Assembly (NCBI GenBank): GCA_017461005.1
Contig: JAFTZU010000085.1
Location: 62,001 to 126,000, forward strand
DNA length: 64,000 nucleotides
Reading direction: 5' to 3'
DNA from: Clostridia bacterium
GTDB lineage: Bacteria > Bacillota > Clostridia > Oscillospirales > Acutalibacteraceae
Below, piece by piece: positions 1 to 8,253 of this stretch; the stretch's first letter is position 1, and every line of letters starts with the position of its first letter. The notes below the pieces were generated by a model. It worked only from the letters and a program-made list of their open reading frames with translations, searched no databases and was not told where the DNA came from. Both the position numbers and the translations under genes were made by a program.

Positions 1-509
1 AGGATGCCCATCCGTTCGACCAGTGTGGCCGGGTCTTCCTCCATGCCTCTGCGCACCCACTGGAGCAGGAGCCCGCAGAACGCATAGGCGTAGAAGTCGA
101 CGATGAACTGCTTGTCTTCCTGAGAGACTGTGACCGTCGACGGGACCTGATCGACCCCTTCCTGGAGAAGGTCCGAAATGAGGTCATAGATATAATCGAT
201 GGTCTTGTCACGGTCGATCGAATGGTAGACGCCCGTGTAGAACGCCTTGTCATTCTTCAGGGCCGTCATCAGTTTGAGGATGCCCTCCTGCCAGTCCGCC
301 AGGGTCCGCTTCCCTTCGAGGGCGCCTTTCAGTTCTTCGTCGGCGATGCATTCGATGAGATCGTACACATCGCGATAGTGGTAGTAGAAGGTCATGCGAT
401 TGATGCCGCATTCATTCGCGATATCACTGATGGTGATCTTGCTGAGGGGGCGTTTCGCAAGCAGCTTCTTCAGCGCATTCGCAATGGCTTTTTCTGTCCT
501 CTGTGCCAT
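1..509 (-). CDS. TetR/AcrR family transcriptional regulator (C-terminus cut by window edge)
   Basis: The gene starts with ATG at 509 (MAQRTEKAIANAL) behind an upstream GGAGG-like site and runs off the left edge, leaving about 169 residues. Residues about 8-50 form a TetR-type helix-turn-helix, with the recognition-helix segment SDIANECGINRMTFYYHYRD. The rest is helical and resembles the TetR_C domain of DhaS-like regulators. It should act as a cytoplasmic dimeric repressor; the ligand is unknown. It lies 136 nt downstream of, and in the same direction as, the ABC transporter gene at 646-3885, which makes that transporter a plausible target, though this is inference from proximity only. The 510-645 gap is AT-rich with no clear terminator or perfect operator. 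Confidence 0.85.
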   Translation of the reverse strand, partial: MAQRTEKAIANALKKLLAKRPLSKITISDIANECGINRMTFYYHYRDVYDLIECIADEELKGALEGKRTLADWQEGILKLMTALKNDKAFYTGVYHSIDRDKTIDYIYDLISDLLQEGVDQVPSTVTVSQEDKQFIVDFYAYAFCGLLLQWVRRGMEEDPATLVERMGI

Positions 510-645
510 TCCCGTAACCTCCGTTATTTTTGTGTTTTTTTTATAAACAATTTAAAAAATAGTTTAGCACACAAAAGCGCTGAATTCCATAGTTTCGGCC
601 AAGTTTTTTACACTTTTTTTCGTGCGTATAAAAATCGGTCGGTCA

Positions 646-3600
646 TCATTCGCTGCGCAGAGCGGCAACAGGGTCCTTCTTGGCGGCGATCCGCGACGGG
701 ATGAAACCGGCGATGAACGTCAGGATGACGCTGATGAGGATGAGGACGAGCGCGTAGCGGAAGGGCAGCGTGGCGACCCGTTCGATGTCCACGTGTTGTC
801 GCGCGATGGCGTTCGCCGGGATACACAGCAGCAGCGTGACGACGATGCCGAGGATGCCGGAGAACAGGCCTTCGATGAAGGTCTCCGCGTTGAAGATCTT
901 CGAGATATCGTTCTTCGAGGAACCGATGGCGCGCAGGACACCGATCTCCCTCGTCCGTTCGAGGACGGAGATGTAGGTGATGATGGCGATCATGATGCTC
1001 GAGACGATCAGGGAGATGGCGACGAACGCGATGAGCACATAGCTGATGGTGTCGACGATCTTCGTGATGGAGGACGTGACCGTCGCGATGAGGTCGGTGT
1101 AGGTCACTTTCTCGGAGTCGTCTTTGATCTGCGCATTGTACTCGTCGATGAACTTCACGATGGCCTCCTTCCCTTCAAAGTTGGAGGGATAGATGGAAAT
1201 CATGGACGGTTCGTCCTTCGTGATGTAGCCGAGCTTCTGGAGCACGCCTTCATAGGTGTTGACGCTGGCGCCGGTGAACTGGGCGACCAGGGCTTCGAGG
1301 TCCTCGTCACTCATCATGCTCCGGATAGCTTCCGCGATCATATCCTGGTTCTGCAGGATGTAGTCCTGCAGCATCTTCTGGATCTGTGCCTGGTCCATGG
1401 AGCCGAGATAGCCCTGGACCATCCGGGCGAGGTCTTCTTCCGACATATCGCCCATCGCCGCAGCGATCATGTTCTGGATGTCCTGCTCGGACATGCTGCC
1501 CACGTACTGCCGCACCATGTTCTCGATGTCCTTCTGGCTGAGGGAACCCATGACCTGCTTGATGATGTTGGCCATGTCCTCCTCACTCATCTGGGAGGCA
1601 TAGTCTTTGACGAGCTGTTCGAGGTCTGCCTGCGTGAAGCTTCCCATGAACTGCTGGGCGATCTGCGCCTTCTGCTCATCGGTCAGGCTGTCGAGATAGC
1701 GCTGGACGAGTTTCCCGACCATGTCCTTCGGAACGAGGTCCTGGAACAGTTTCAGGAACAGGTCTGTGAGGGTCTGGAACAGGAAGTCCTCGATGTCAGT
1801 GATGAGTTTCGCGCCGGGCGCGTTGTCCGGCAGCAGGAACGCGACGTCGGTCGGATCCACCTTCTCCTGATAGAACCCGAGGGGTTCGACGGAAGGGGTT
1901 TCGTTCACGAGAGCGGTCCCCATCGGGAACAGGCCCTGCGAGAACAGGATATTGTTTTCCTGAGAGGCCTTCTGTTCGTCGGAGAACTTCTTGCCGGTCA
2001 GGACGTTGGTCTTTTTGTTTTTGAGCTGGGCTTTCACGACGCCGGTCTCGGCGGTGGTGTCCAGCAGATAGCTCGTCAGAGAGGCGTCATAACCGACACC
2101 GCTGCTGACGTTCGAGTCTTCGTCGGCCCGCAGGACACAGGTGATGGTCAGTTCCACACCGTCGCCGTCCTTCAGTTTCGACGACACGAATTTGGAGTCC
2201 TCGGACTTGTCCACATAGACATCGCCGGACTTCCGATAGAGTTCGGCCGGAGCGAACGCACGGAATTTGAGGCCGATCGCGTCGTTGTAGTCGAACTTGT
2301 GGGTCTCGTCCTCGACCTTCTTGCCGGCTTTTGCCTTCTCGACCATCTTGTTCATGTCGCTGATGTCGAGCATGCCGATCGTGTAGAGGACATAGTCGGA
2401 GACGTGGTTGTTCGAGTTCAGGATGAGGGCCACTTCATTCTTCGAGGAGGGCCACTCCCCTTCCACCAGTTCGAACTGCTGTTCCCGCAGCTCCCGGTTG
2501 GAGACGAGCTGGGTCCAGGTGGAGGACAGGCCGCCGAAGTTCGAGCCGAAGTCACCGAACAGTTCGGAGTAGTCGACACCGGTCACATCCTGGACGGACA
2601 GCGAGGCCGGGCTGACCTTAACGAGCCCGTTCTTCTTGTCGTTCCGGAAGACCTGCGGGGTCAGGTTGTAGTTGTACTCGACCGCCGTGATGTCGCCCTT
2701 CAGTTTGCCCATGTTGGCTTCGAGGTATTTCTTGAAGGTCTTGAGGTCGTTGGTCTTCAGGAGCTCTTCGGTGGCGCTGAGGGAGCCGGCCACCATGTTG
2801 TAGGATTCGAACCCGTCCGCTTTAGCGGCGTCTTCCTTCGCGTCCTTGCGGGATCGACGGGTCGTTCGTTCTTCTTCCCCGCTATCGGAGGATGAGGAGC
2901 CGGTACCGAACAGGTCGCCGCCCCCTTCATCGGTGTTCATGACACTTTCGAGGTCGAAGGAGGACTGGGTCAGCTGGACCGGATAGGAGCCCAGCATCTG
3001 GCCCTCGATGCCGCGGATGTAGTCGTTGACACCGTTCGAGAGCGCCAGGATGAGGGCGATGCCGATGATGCCGACAGAGCCCGCGAACGAGGTCAGGAAC
3101 GTACGTCCCTTCTTGGTCATCAGGTTGTTGATGGACAGGCCCAGCGCGGTCAGGAACCCGAGGCTGGTCTTCGGCGGTTTTTCATGGACCGTCTCCTGCT
3201 CCCCGGCTTCGACCGGCATGGAGTCCGAGATGATCTGACCGTCTTTCAGGTTGATGATCCGGGTCGCATACTCGTTAGCGAGGTCCGGGTTGTGGGTGAC
3301 CATGATGACGAGGCGGTCCTTCGCCACTTCCTTCAGAAGGTCCATGATCTGCACGGAGGTCTTCGAGTCGAGGGCGCCGGTGGGCTCATCGGCGAGGATG
3401 ATGTCCGGGTCGTTCACGAGCGCTCTGGCGATGGCGACGCGCTGCATCTGACCGCCCGAGAGCTGGTTCGGCTTCTTGTGGATCTGATCGCCGAGGCCGA
3501 CTTTCTCGAGGGCTTCCCTGGCCCGGGCCTTCCGCTCGGACGCGGGGACATCGGAGATGGTCAGGGCGAGTTCCACGTTGCTGAGGACGCTCTGATGCGC

Positions 3601-3885
3601 GATGAGGTTGTAGTTCTGGAACACGAACCCGACCGTATGGTTGCGGTAGGAGTCCCAGTCCTTGTCCTTGTACTCCTTCGTCGAGACACCGTCGATGACG
3701 AGGTCGCCGGAGTCATACCGGTCGAGCCCGCCGATGACGTTCAATAACGTCGTTTTCCCGGACCCGCTGGGGCCCAGGATGGCAACGAATTCATTGTCTC
3801 GCAGTGTCAGGGAGACATTGTCGAGAGCGACCTGGGTCAGGTCGCCCGTCACGTAGGTTTTACTGATGTTTCTGACTTCAAGCAA
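646..3885 (-). CDS. MacB/LolD-type ABC transporter, ATPase fused to FtsX-like permease, with repeat-bearing ectodomain
   Basis: A 1079-residue fusion. Residues 1-230 are an ABC ATPase: Walker A GPSGSGKT at 38-45, signature LSGGQ at 142-146, Walker B IILADE at 162-167. A first membrane segment lies at about 263-284. A very long extracellular domain follows, containing an acidic Ser-rich stretch and eight tandem 16-residue repeats (733-872). Three C-terminal membrane segments carry the FtsX motif around ERTREIGVLRAIG. I chose TTG at 3885 because it begins the conserved MLEVRNISK core and has AAGGAGG 9 nt upstream; the longer reading frame upstream has no such support. MacB-type proteins act as mechanotransmitters that export peptides or lipids or move extracytoplasmic partners; the substrate here is unknown. 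The start is only 14 nt past pyrI, so it is probably co-transcribed with the pyrimidine genes, an unexpected partner. Confidence 0.9.
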   Translation of the reverse strand: MLEVRNISKTYVTGDLTQVALDNVSLTLRDNEFVAILGPSGSGKTTLLNVIGGLDRYDSGDLVIDGVSTKEYKDKDWDSYRNHTVGFVFQNYNLIAHQSVLSNVELALTISDVPASERKARAREALEKVGLGDQIHKKPNQLSGGQMQRVAIARALVNDPDIILADEPTGALDSKTSVQIMDLLKEVAKDRLVIMVTHNPDLANEYATRIINLKDGQIISDSMPVEAGEQETVHEKPPKTSLGFLTALGLSINNLMTKKGRTFLTSFAGSVGIIGIALILALSNGVNDYIRGIEGQMLGSYPVQLTQSSFDLESVMNTDEGGGDLFGTGSSSSDSGEEERTTRRSRKDAKEDAAKADGFESYNMVAGSLSATEELLKTNDLKTFKKYLEANMGKLKGDITAVEYNYNLTPQVFRNDKKNGLVKVSPASLSVQDVTGVDYSELFGDFGSNFGGLSSTWTQLVSNRELREQQFELVEGEWPSSKNEVALILNSNNHVSDYVLYTIGMLDISDMNKMVEKAKAGKKVEDETHKFDYNDAIGLKFRAFAPAELYRKSGDVYVDKSEDSKFVSSKLKDGDGVELTITCVLRADEDSNVSSGVGYDASLTSYLLDTTAETGVVKAQLKNKKTNVLTGKKFSDEQKASQENNILFSQGLFPMGTALVNETPSVEPLGFYQEKVDPTDVAFLLPDNAPGAKLITDIEDFLFQTLTDLFLKLFQDLVPKDMVGKLVQRYLDSLTDEQKAQIAQQFMGSFTQADLEQLVKDYASQMSEEDMANIIKQVMGSLSQKDIENMVRQYVGSMSEQDIQNMIAAAMGDMSEEDLARMVQGYLGSMDQAQIQKMLQDYILQNQDMIAEAIRSMMSDEDLEALVAQFTGASVNTYEGVLQKLGYITKDEPSMISIYPSNFEGKEAIVKFIDEYNAQIKDDSEKVTYTDLIATVTSSITKIVDTISYVLIAFVAISLIVSSIMIAIITYISVLERTREIGVLRAIGSSKNDISKIFNAETFIEGLFSGILGIVVTLLLCIPANAIARQHVDIERVATLPFRYALVLILISVILTFIAGFIPSRIAAKKDPVAALRSE
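1270..1689 (-). repeat. Eight tandem 16-residue repeats encoded within the ABC transporter
   Basis: Residues 733-872 of the transporter read as consecutive units of the pattern S-[LMF]-[ST]-x-x-[DQ]-[ILM]-x-x-[MIL]-[VI]-x-x-[YFAV]-x-G, for example SLSQKDIENMVRQYVG and SMSEQDIQNMIAAAMG. One unit near the end carries a 12-residue insertion. The periodicity suggests short amphipathic helices stacked as a solenoid or packed as a bundle outside the membrane. The repeats differ at the DNA level, so this is not a recent expansion. Confidence 0.85.
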
Positions 3886-3899
3886 TGAAGGGTTCCTCC

Positions 3900-4328
3900 T
3901 TAGAACTTCTGCTTCGGTGCTTTGGTGTCGCAGTAGATGCACCGGTACGTCGCAGTCTCCCGGTCAGTCAGCTTGAACACCTGACGCAGTTCCTGCTCGA
4001 TGGACGTGATGCACCGGGGGTTCTTGCAGCGGATGACGTCCGAGATCTTCTCGGGCAGTTCCGGGTGCATCTTGTCGACTTTCTCTCCATTGCGAATGAC
4101 GTTGACCGTGATATTCGGGCTGATGAAACCGAGGATATCCTGGTCGAGGTCGATGACTTCACCGACTTTGATGATGTCTTTGCGGCCCAGTTTCTCGCTG
4201 GTCGCGTTCTTGATGATGGCGACCTCACACTGCAGCCGGTCGAGGTGCAGATAGTGGTACAGTTCCATCGCTCTGCCGGCGGGGATATGGTCGATGACGA
4301 GACCGTCTACGATAGTGCCTATGATCAT
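3900..4328 (-). CDS. pyrI: Aspartate carbamoyltransferase regulatory subunit
   Basis: A 142-residue PyrI. An N-terminal allosteric nucleotide-binding fold is followed by a zinc domain with Cys101, Cys106, Cys130 and Cys133 (CKNPRC and CIYC), the four ligands that hold regulatory and catalytic chains together in class B ATCases. The usual family length is about 150 residues. ATG at 4328 lies 1 nt after the pyrB stop, so the two subunits are translationally coupled. PyrI in this context predicts feedback control of UMP synthesis by CTP/ATP at the enzyme level, which fits the absence of a visible PyrR attenuator in the operon leader. Confidence 0.97.
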   Translation of the reverse strand: MIIGTIVDGLVIDHIPAGRAMELYHYLHLDRLQCEVAIIKNATSEKLGRKDIIKVGEVIDLDQDILGFISPNITVNVIRNGEKVDKMHPELPEKISDVIRCKNPRCITSIEQELRQVFKLTDRETATYRCIYCDTKAPKQKF

Positions 4329-4329
4329 G

Positions 4330-5247
4330 TCAGTCCACCCCCAGAAGTTTCAGAATGAGTGCCATGCGGATGTATTTTCCGTAACGGACCTGTTTGAAGT
4401 AGCAGGCGCGCGGGTCCTTGTCGATCTCGACGGAGATCTCGTTGACACGGGGCAGCGGGTGCAGGATGGACAGGTCGTACTTGGCGTAGGTCAGTTTGTC
4501 CGGCGTCAGGATGTAGGTATCTTTGAGACGCAGGTAATCGGCTTCGTTGAAGAACCGCTCTCTCTGGACGCGGGTCATGTAGAGGACATCGAGGTTCGGC
4601 ATGGCGTTCTCGAGGGAGTCCGTCTCTTCGTAGTCGATGTTGCCCTTGTCGAGGATCTCGGTGCGGACATGCTCCGGGATCTTCAGTTCTTCCGGAGAGA
4701 TGAGGACGAATTTGACGTTCTCGTACCGGGACATGGCGGCGATCAGCGAGTGGACCGTCCGGCCGAACTTGAGGTCCCCGCAGCAGCCTATGACGAGATC
4801 GTCGAGGCGGCCCTTTTCCCGGGAGATGGTCAGAAGATCGGTCAGGGTCTGGGTCGGGTGATTGTGCCCGCCGTCGCCTGCGTTGATGACCGGGATGTCG
4901 ACGTTGTTCGCGGCGACATAGGGAGCGCCCTCTTTCGGATGACGCATCGCGATGATGTCGGCGAAGCATTCGACGGTCCGCGCGGTGTCGGCCACGCTCT
5001 CGCCCTTGGAGACGGAGCTGTCCGTCGCCGAGGAGAACCCGATGACGCTGCCGCCCAGTTCGATCATGGCGGACTCGAAGCTCAGCCGGGTCCGGGTCGA
5101 GGCCTCATAGAACAGCGTGGCGATCTTTTTGCCGTCACATTTGTGCGCATAGACGTCCGGGTGGTCGATGATGTCCCCCGCTTTCGCGATGAGCTCGTCG
5201 ATCTCTTCCCGGGACAGCTGCAGGATATCGATCAGATCTTTGGTCAT
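4330..5247 (-). CDS. pyrB: Aspartate carbamoyltransferase catalytic subunit
   Basis: A 305-residue catalytic chain that condenses carbamoyl phosphate with aspartate. Visible active-site motifs are STRTR at 50-54 (phosphate binding), the lysine loop SVSKGES at about 78-84 and HPTQ at 130-133. ATG at 5247 (MTKDLIDIL) is preferred over an upstream in-frame start because a GGAGGAG site sits just ahead of it and the family N-terminus aligns there. It begins 1 nt after pyrE stops and is coupled to pyrI downstream. Confidence 0.97.
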   Translation of the reverse strand: MTKDLIDILQLSREEIDELIAKAGDIIDHPDVYAHKCDGKKIATLFYEASTRTRLSFESAMIELGGSVIGFSSATDSSVSKGESVADTARTVECFADIIAMRHPKEGAPYVAANNVDIPVINAGDGGHNHPTQTLTDLLTISREKGRLDDLVIGCCGDLKFGRTVHSLIAAMSRYENVKFVLISPEELKIPEHVRTEILDKGNIDYEETDSLENAMPNLDVLYMTRVQRERFFNEADYLRLKDTYILTPDKLTYAKYDLSILHPLPRVNEISVEIDKDPRACYFKQVRYGKYIRMALILKLLGVD

Positions 5248-5248
5248 C

Positions 5249-5887
5249 TTATTTCGCTCCTCCGATCCAGCTCTCGTCCGAGGGGTCATCCCGGAACTTC
5301 CGGATACGATCTGCGTCGCCCGGCTGGATGTAGTTTTCCTCCACGGCCGCTTCGATGAGCGTGTCGAGGTTGGTCAGGCTGACGTTTTTGACGTTTGCCG
5401 CGGCAAGCCGGTCGACGGACTTCTGCATGCCGTAGGTGAAGATGCTGACGATGCCGAGGACTTCGGCGCCCGCCTCTCTCAGCGCGTCGACGACGTCGAT
5501 GACGCTGCCGCCGGTGGAGATGAGGTCTTCGACGACGACGACCTTCTGACCGGCTTCCAGTCTGCCTTCGATGCGGTTCTGTCTGCCGTGGTCCTTGTTG
5601 CCGCCGCGGACGTAGCCCATGGGAAGTTCCATCATCTGGGCGATGATCGCCGCGTGGGCGATGCCGGCGGTGGAGGTGCCCATCAGGACTTCCACTTCAG
5701 GATAGTTCTCTTTTATGACGTTCATGAGACCTGTCTCCACGTCCGTGCGGACCTTGTGGTCGGACAGGACGAGACGGTTGTCACAGTAGATGGGGCTCTT
5801 GATGCCGGAGGCCCAGGTGAAGGGGTCGTCCGGTCTCAGGAACACCGCGCGGATGCTCAGTAAGTCTTTGGCGATCTGTTTGCTCAT
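5249..5887 (-). CDS. pyrE: Orotate phosphoribosyltransferase
   Basis: A 212-residue type I phosphoribosyltransferase that converts orotate and PRPP to OMP. The PRPP-binding loop [13 protein letters not shown] is at 116-128 and the flexible catalytic loop [15 protein letters not shown] is at about 94-108, in the expected order and spacing. ATG at 5887. It lies 19 nt after pyrF and abuts pyrB, the usual clostridial order of UMP genes. Confidence 0.97.
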   Translation of the reverse strand: MSKQIAKDLLSIRAVFLRPDDPFTWASGIKSPIYCDNRLVLSDHKVRTDVETGLMNVIKENYPEVEVLMGTSTAGIAHAAIIAQMMELPMGYVRGGNKDHGRQNRIEGRLEAGQKVVVVEDLISTGGSVIDVVDALREAGAEVLGIVSIFTYGMQKSVDRLAAANVKNVSLTNLDTLIEAAVEENYIQPGDADRIRKFRDDPSDESWIGGAK

Positions 5888-5906
5888 GGTCAGTATCCTC
5901 CCTGTA

Positions 5907-6602
5907 TCAGTCGACGAATTCGCGGACGCAGCGTCTCCAGGCGGCCACCGGGTCTTCGGCAGCGGTGATGGGACGCCCGACCACGATGTAGTCGGAATTG
6001 GCTTTTGCTTTGTCCGGGGTCATGATCCGGACCTGGTCCCCGACGTCGCCGTCCGCGAAGCGGATGCCCGGCGTGACGGTCAGGAACATATCGCCGCAGC
6101 GCTCGTGGATGGCCTCTGCCTCCAGCGGAGAACAGACGACTCCGTCGAGCCCGGCGTCTCTGGCGTTTTCGGCGTAGTGCAGGACGGTCTCCTGCATGCC
6201 GGCGTCGATGAGGAGCTCGTTGCGCATGCGCTCTTCCGACGTCGAGGTCAGCTGCGTGACCGCGATGACCAGCGGACGGCTGCCGTCGGGGCGGGTGACG
6301 CCCTCCATGGCGGCTTCCATCATGGCCCGGGTGCCCGCCGCGTGAAGGTTCACGATGTCCGCGCCAAGGGTGGACAGGACCTTCATCGTTTTCCCGACGG
6401 TGTTCGGGATGTCATGGAGTTTCAGGTCAAGGAAGACCTTGTGGCCCCGGTTCTTCAGTTCTTTGACGATGTCCGGACCGGCGGCGTAGAACAGCTCCAT
6501 GCCGATCTTGACGAAGGGCCGTTCTTCCCCGAACTGCTCCAGAAATCGGATCGTCTGGTCTCTGCCGGCGAAGTCGCAGGCGATGATGACGTCTTTACCC
6601 AT
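5907..6602 (-). CDS. pyrF: Orotidine 5'-phosphate decarboxylase
   Basis: A 231-residue TIM-barrel decarboxylase that makes UMP from OMP. The catalytic Asp-Lys-Asp array is visible as DLKLHDIPNT at 59-68, with the upstream lysine in FVKIGMELF at 30-38 and the phosphate-binding end VTPGIR and VVGRPI near the C-terminus. This is the short bacterial (PyrF group 1) form. Its ATG overlaps the pyrD stop codon by one base (TAATG). Confidence 0.97.
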   Translation of the reverse strand: MGKDVIIACDFAGRDQTIRFLEQFGEERPFVKIGMELFYAAGPDIVKELKNRGHKVFLDLKLHDIPNTVGKTMKVLSTLGADIVNLHAAGTRAMMEAAMEGVTRPDGSRPLVIAVTQLTSTSEERMRNELLIDAGMQETVLHYAENARDAGLDGVVCSPLEAEAIHERCGDMFLTVTPGIRFADGDVGDQVRIMTPDKAKANSDYIVVGRPITAAEDPVAAWRRCVREFVD

Positions 6603-7513
6603 TAGTGTGCTCCTCCTATCATATCCGTCAAGCTCTTGAACCCGTAGCGTTCCATGGCGTCCGGCAGTTCCTCGACGATCCTTTTCGAGGCCAGCGGGTC
6701 GACGAGGTTCGCCGCACCGACTTCGACCGCCGTGGCACCGGCCAGCATGAGTTCCAGGACGTCTTCCGCGCTCTGGACGCCGCCCATGCCGATGATGGGC
6801 AGTCCGGTGGCCTCATAGACCTGCCAGACCATGCGGACCGCCACCGGGAAGATGGCGGGGCCGGAAAAACCGCCCATTTTGTTGGCGATGACGGGTTTCT
6901 GTGTCTTCAGGGAAATGCGCATCCCCATGAGTGTATTGATGAGGCTGATGCCGTCGGCCCCCGCCTCTTTGCAGGCGCAGGCGATCTCCGCGATGTCGGT
7001 GACATTGGGGCTCAGCTTCATGTATACGGGCTTGGTGGTCACGGCCTTGACCGCTCTCGTCACTTCGGCCGCGCTGTTCGGGTCGGTCCCGAAGGACATG
7101 CCGCCGTTGTGGACGTTGGGACAGCTGATGTTGACCTCCAGAAGCCCGATCTGGTCTTCTTTGTCGAGTTTCTCGCAGGCGACCACATAGTCTTCGACCG
7201 AGAAGCCCGAGATGTTCGCGACGGCCGGTTTGTGGAAGACCTTCGCGAGTTTCGGCAGTTCCTCCGAGATGACCTTGTCGACGCCGGGGTTCTGCAGACC
7301 CACCGAGTTGATGAGGCCCTCGGTGCATTCGGCGATGCGCGGTGTGGGGTTCCCGAACCGCGGCTCCCGGGTCGTGCCCTTGAGGGCGATGCTGCCGAGG
7401 CAGTTGATGTCGTAGAGTTCTGCGAACTCGTAGCCGAAGCCGAAGGTGCCGCTGGCGGGGATGACCGGGTTGTCCAGTTCGAGACCGGACAGGGTCACTT
7501 TCGTGTTCACCAT
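6602..7513 (-). CDS. pyrD: Dihydroorotate dehydrogenase, class 1B catalytic subunit
   Basis: A 303-residue FMN TIM-barrel enzyme that oxidises dihydroorotate. The active-site cysteine of NISCPN is Cys131, followed by the HNGGMSFG loop, and FMN-phosphate motifs (GMGGVQSAEDVLE) lie in the last third. The neighbouring pyrK identifies it as class 1B, which passes electrons to NAD+ through a FAD/2Fe-2S subunit and so works without quinones, consistent with an anaerobe. The start overlaps the pyrK end by 7 nt. Confidence 0.96.
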   Translation of the reverse strand: MVNTKVTLSGLELDNPVIPASGTFGFGYEFAELYDINCLGSIALKGTTREPRFGNPTPRIAECTEGLINSVGLQNPGVDKVISEELPKLAKVFHKPAVANISGFSVEDYVVACEKLDKEDQIGLLEVNISCPNVHNGGMSFGTDPNSAAEVTRAVKAVTTKPVYMKLSPNVTDIAEIACACKEAGADGISLINTLMGMRISLKTQKPVIANKMGGFSGPAIFPVAVRMVWQVYEATGLPIIGMGGVQSAEDVLELMLAGATAVEVGAANLVDPLASKRIVEELPDAMERYGFKSLTDMIGGAH

Positions 7514-8253
7514 AGGATCTCCTCCCTCATCAGCACCGGGCCGTCTTTGCAGACCCGTTTGTTTCCTTCTTTCGTCTGGATCGAGCAGCCCATGCAGGCG
7601 CCGAATCCGCAGCCCATCCGCTCTTCGAAGCTGTACTGGCCGGACGTTGCGGCGACCGACTCGATGGCTTTGAACATCGGCATGGGTCCGCAGGTGTAGA
7701 AGAACGAGTAGTCGAGGTCTTTCATGACGTCAGTCACGAATCCCTTCGTGCCGGCGGAGCCGTCGACGGTGGTCACGTAAACCTTGCCGTCCGTGTCCTT
7801 CAGCAATTCTTCGAACTCTTCCTGCAGGAAGATCTCTTCTGCAGTGTTGAAGCCAAGGATGACGCTCGGGGCCTTCCCTTCCGCCAGCAGCGCTTTGCAG
7901 AGGCCGTAGAGCGGCGGGATGCCGACGCCGCCTCCGATGAGGAGAGGCGTATCGCCCGAGAGCGAAGTGCCGAAGCCGTTCCCGAGGCCCGCCAGCAGGT
8001 CGAAGGACTCTCCCACCGGAGTGGCCGCCATGGCTTCGGTCCCGTGGCCCACCACCTTGTAGATGAGGGTCAGGGTGTCGTCGGACCAGTCACAGACGGA
8101 GATGGGCCGGCGCAGGTAATACCCGGGCAGTTTCAGGTCCACGAACTGGCCCGGCGCGGTGATGGCGCCCTCCAGCGGGCCCTCCAGCACCATGCGGTAG
8201 ACGGTATCGGTCAGCGCCCGGTTCGAGCAGACCGTGAAAGTATTCTGGATCAT
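7507..8253 (-). CDS. pyrK: Dihydroorotate dehydrogenase electron-transfer subunit
   Basis: A 248-residue ferredoxin-reductase-like protein. It has the FAD motif RRPIS at 48-52, the glycine-rich nucleotide loop GGGVGIPP at 107-114 and a C-terminal 2Fe-2S site with Cys215, Cys220, Cys223 and Cys235. It carries electrons from PyrD's FMN to NAD+. The ATGA overlap with pyrC (4 nt) and the 7-nt overlap with pyrD indicate tight translational coupling and fixed stoichiometry. Confidence 0.97.
   Translation of the reverse strand: MIQNTFTVCSNRALTDTVYRMVLEGPLEGAITAPGQFVDLKLPGYYLRRPISVCDWSDDTLTLIYKVVGHGTEAMAATPVGESFDLLAGLGNGFGTSLSGDTPLLIGGGVGIPPLYGLCKALLAEGKAPSVILGFNTAEEIFLQEEFEELLKDTDGKVYVTTVDGSAGTKGFVTDVMKDLDYSFFYTCGPMPMFKAIESVAATSGQYSFEERMGCGFGACMGCSIQTKEGNKRVCKDGPVLMREEILW

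Noticed and set aside
510..645. TetR operator between the ABC transporter and tetR genes
   Set aside because: Only an imperfect direct repeat (AAACTAT twice) and AT-rich runs are visible; no dyad of the usual TetR length.
622..2895. Long plus-strand frames opposite the ABC transporter, der/DAHP synthase (9644-12280), mutS (18901-20895), fusA (27043-29286) and dnaG/dgt (39959-42499)
   Set aside because: Same antisense artefact of codon bias; no ribosome-binding sites, no homology and a clear real gene on the other strand.
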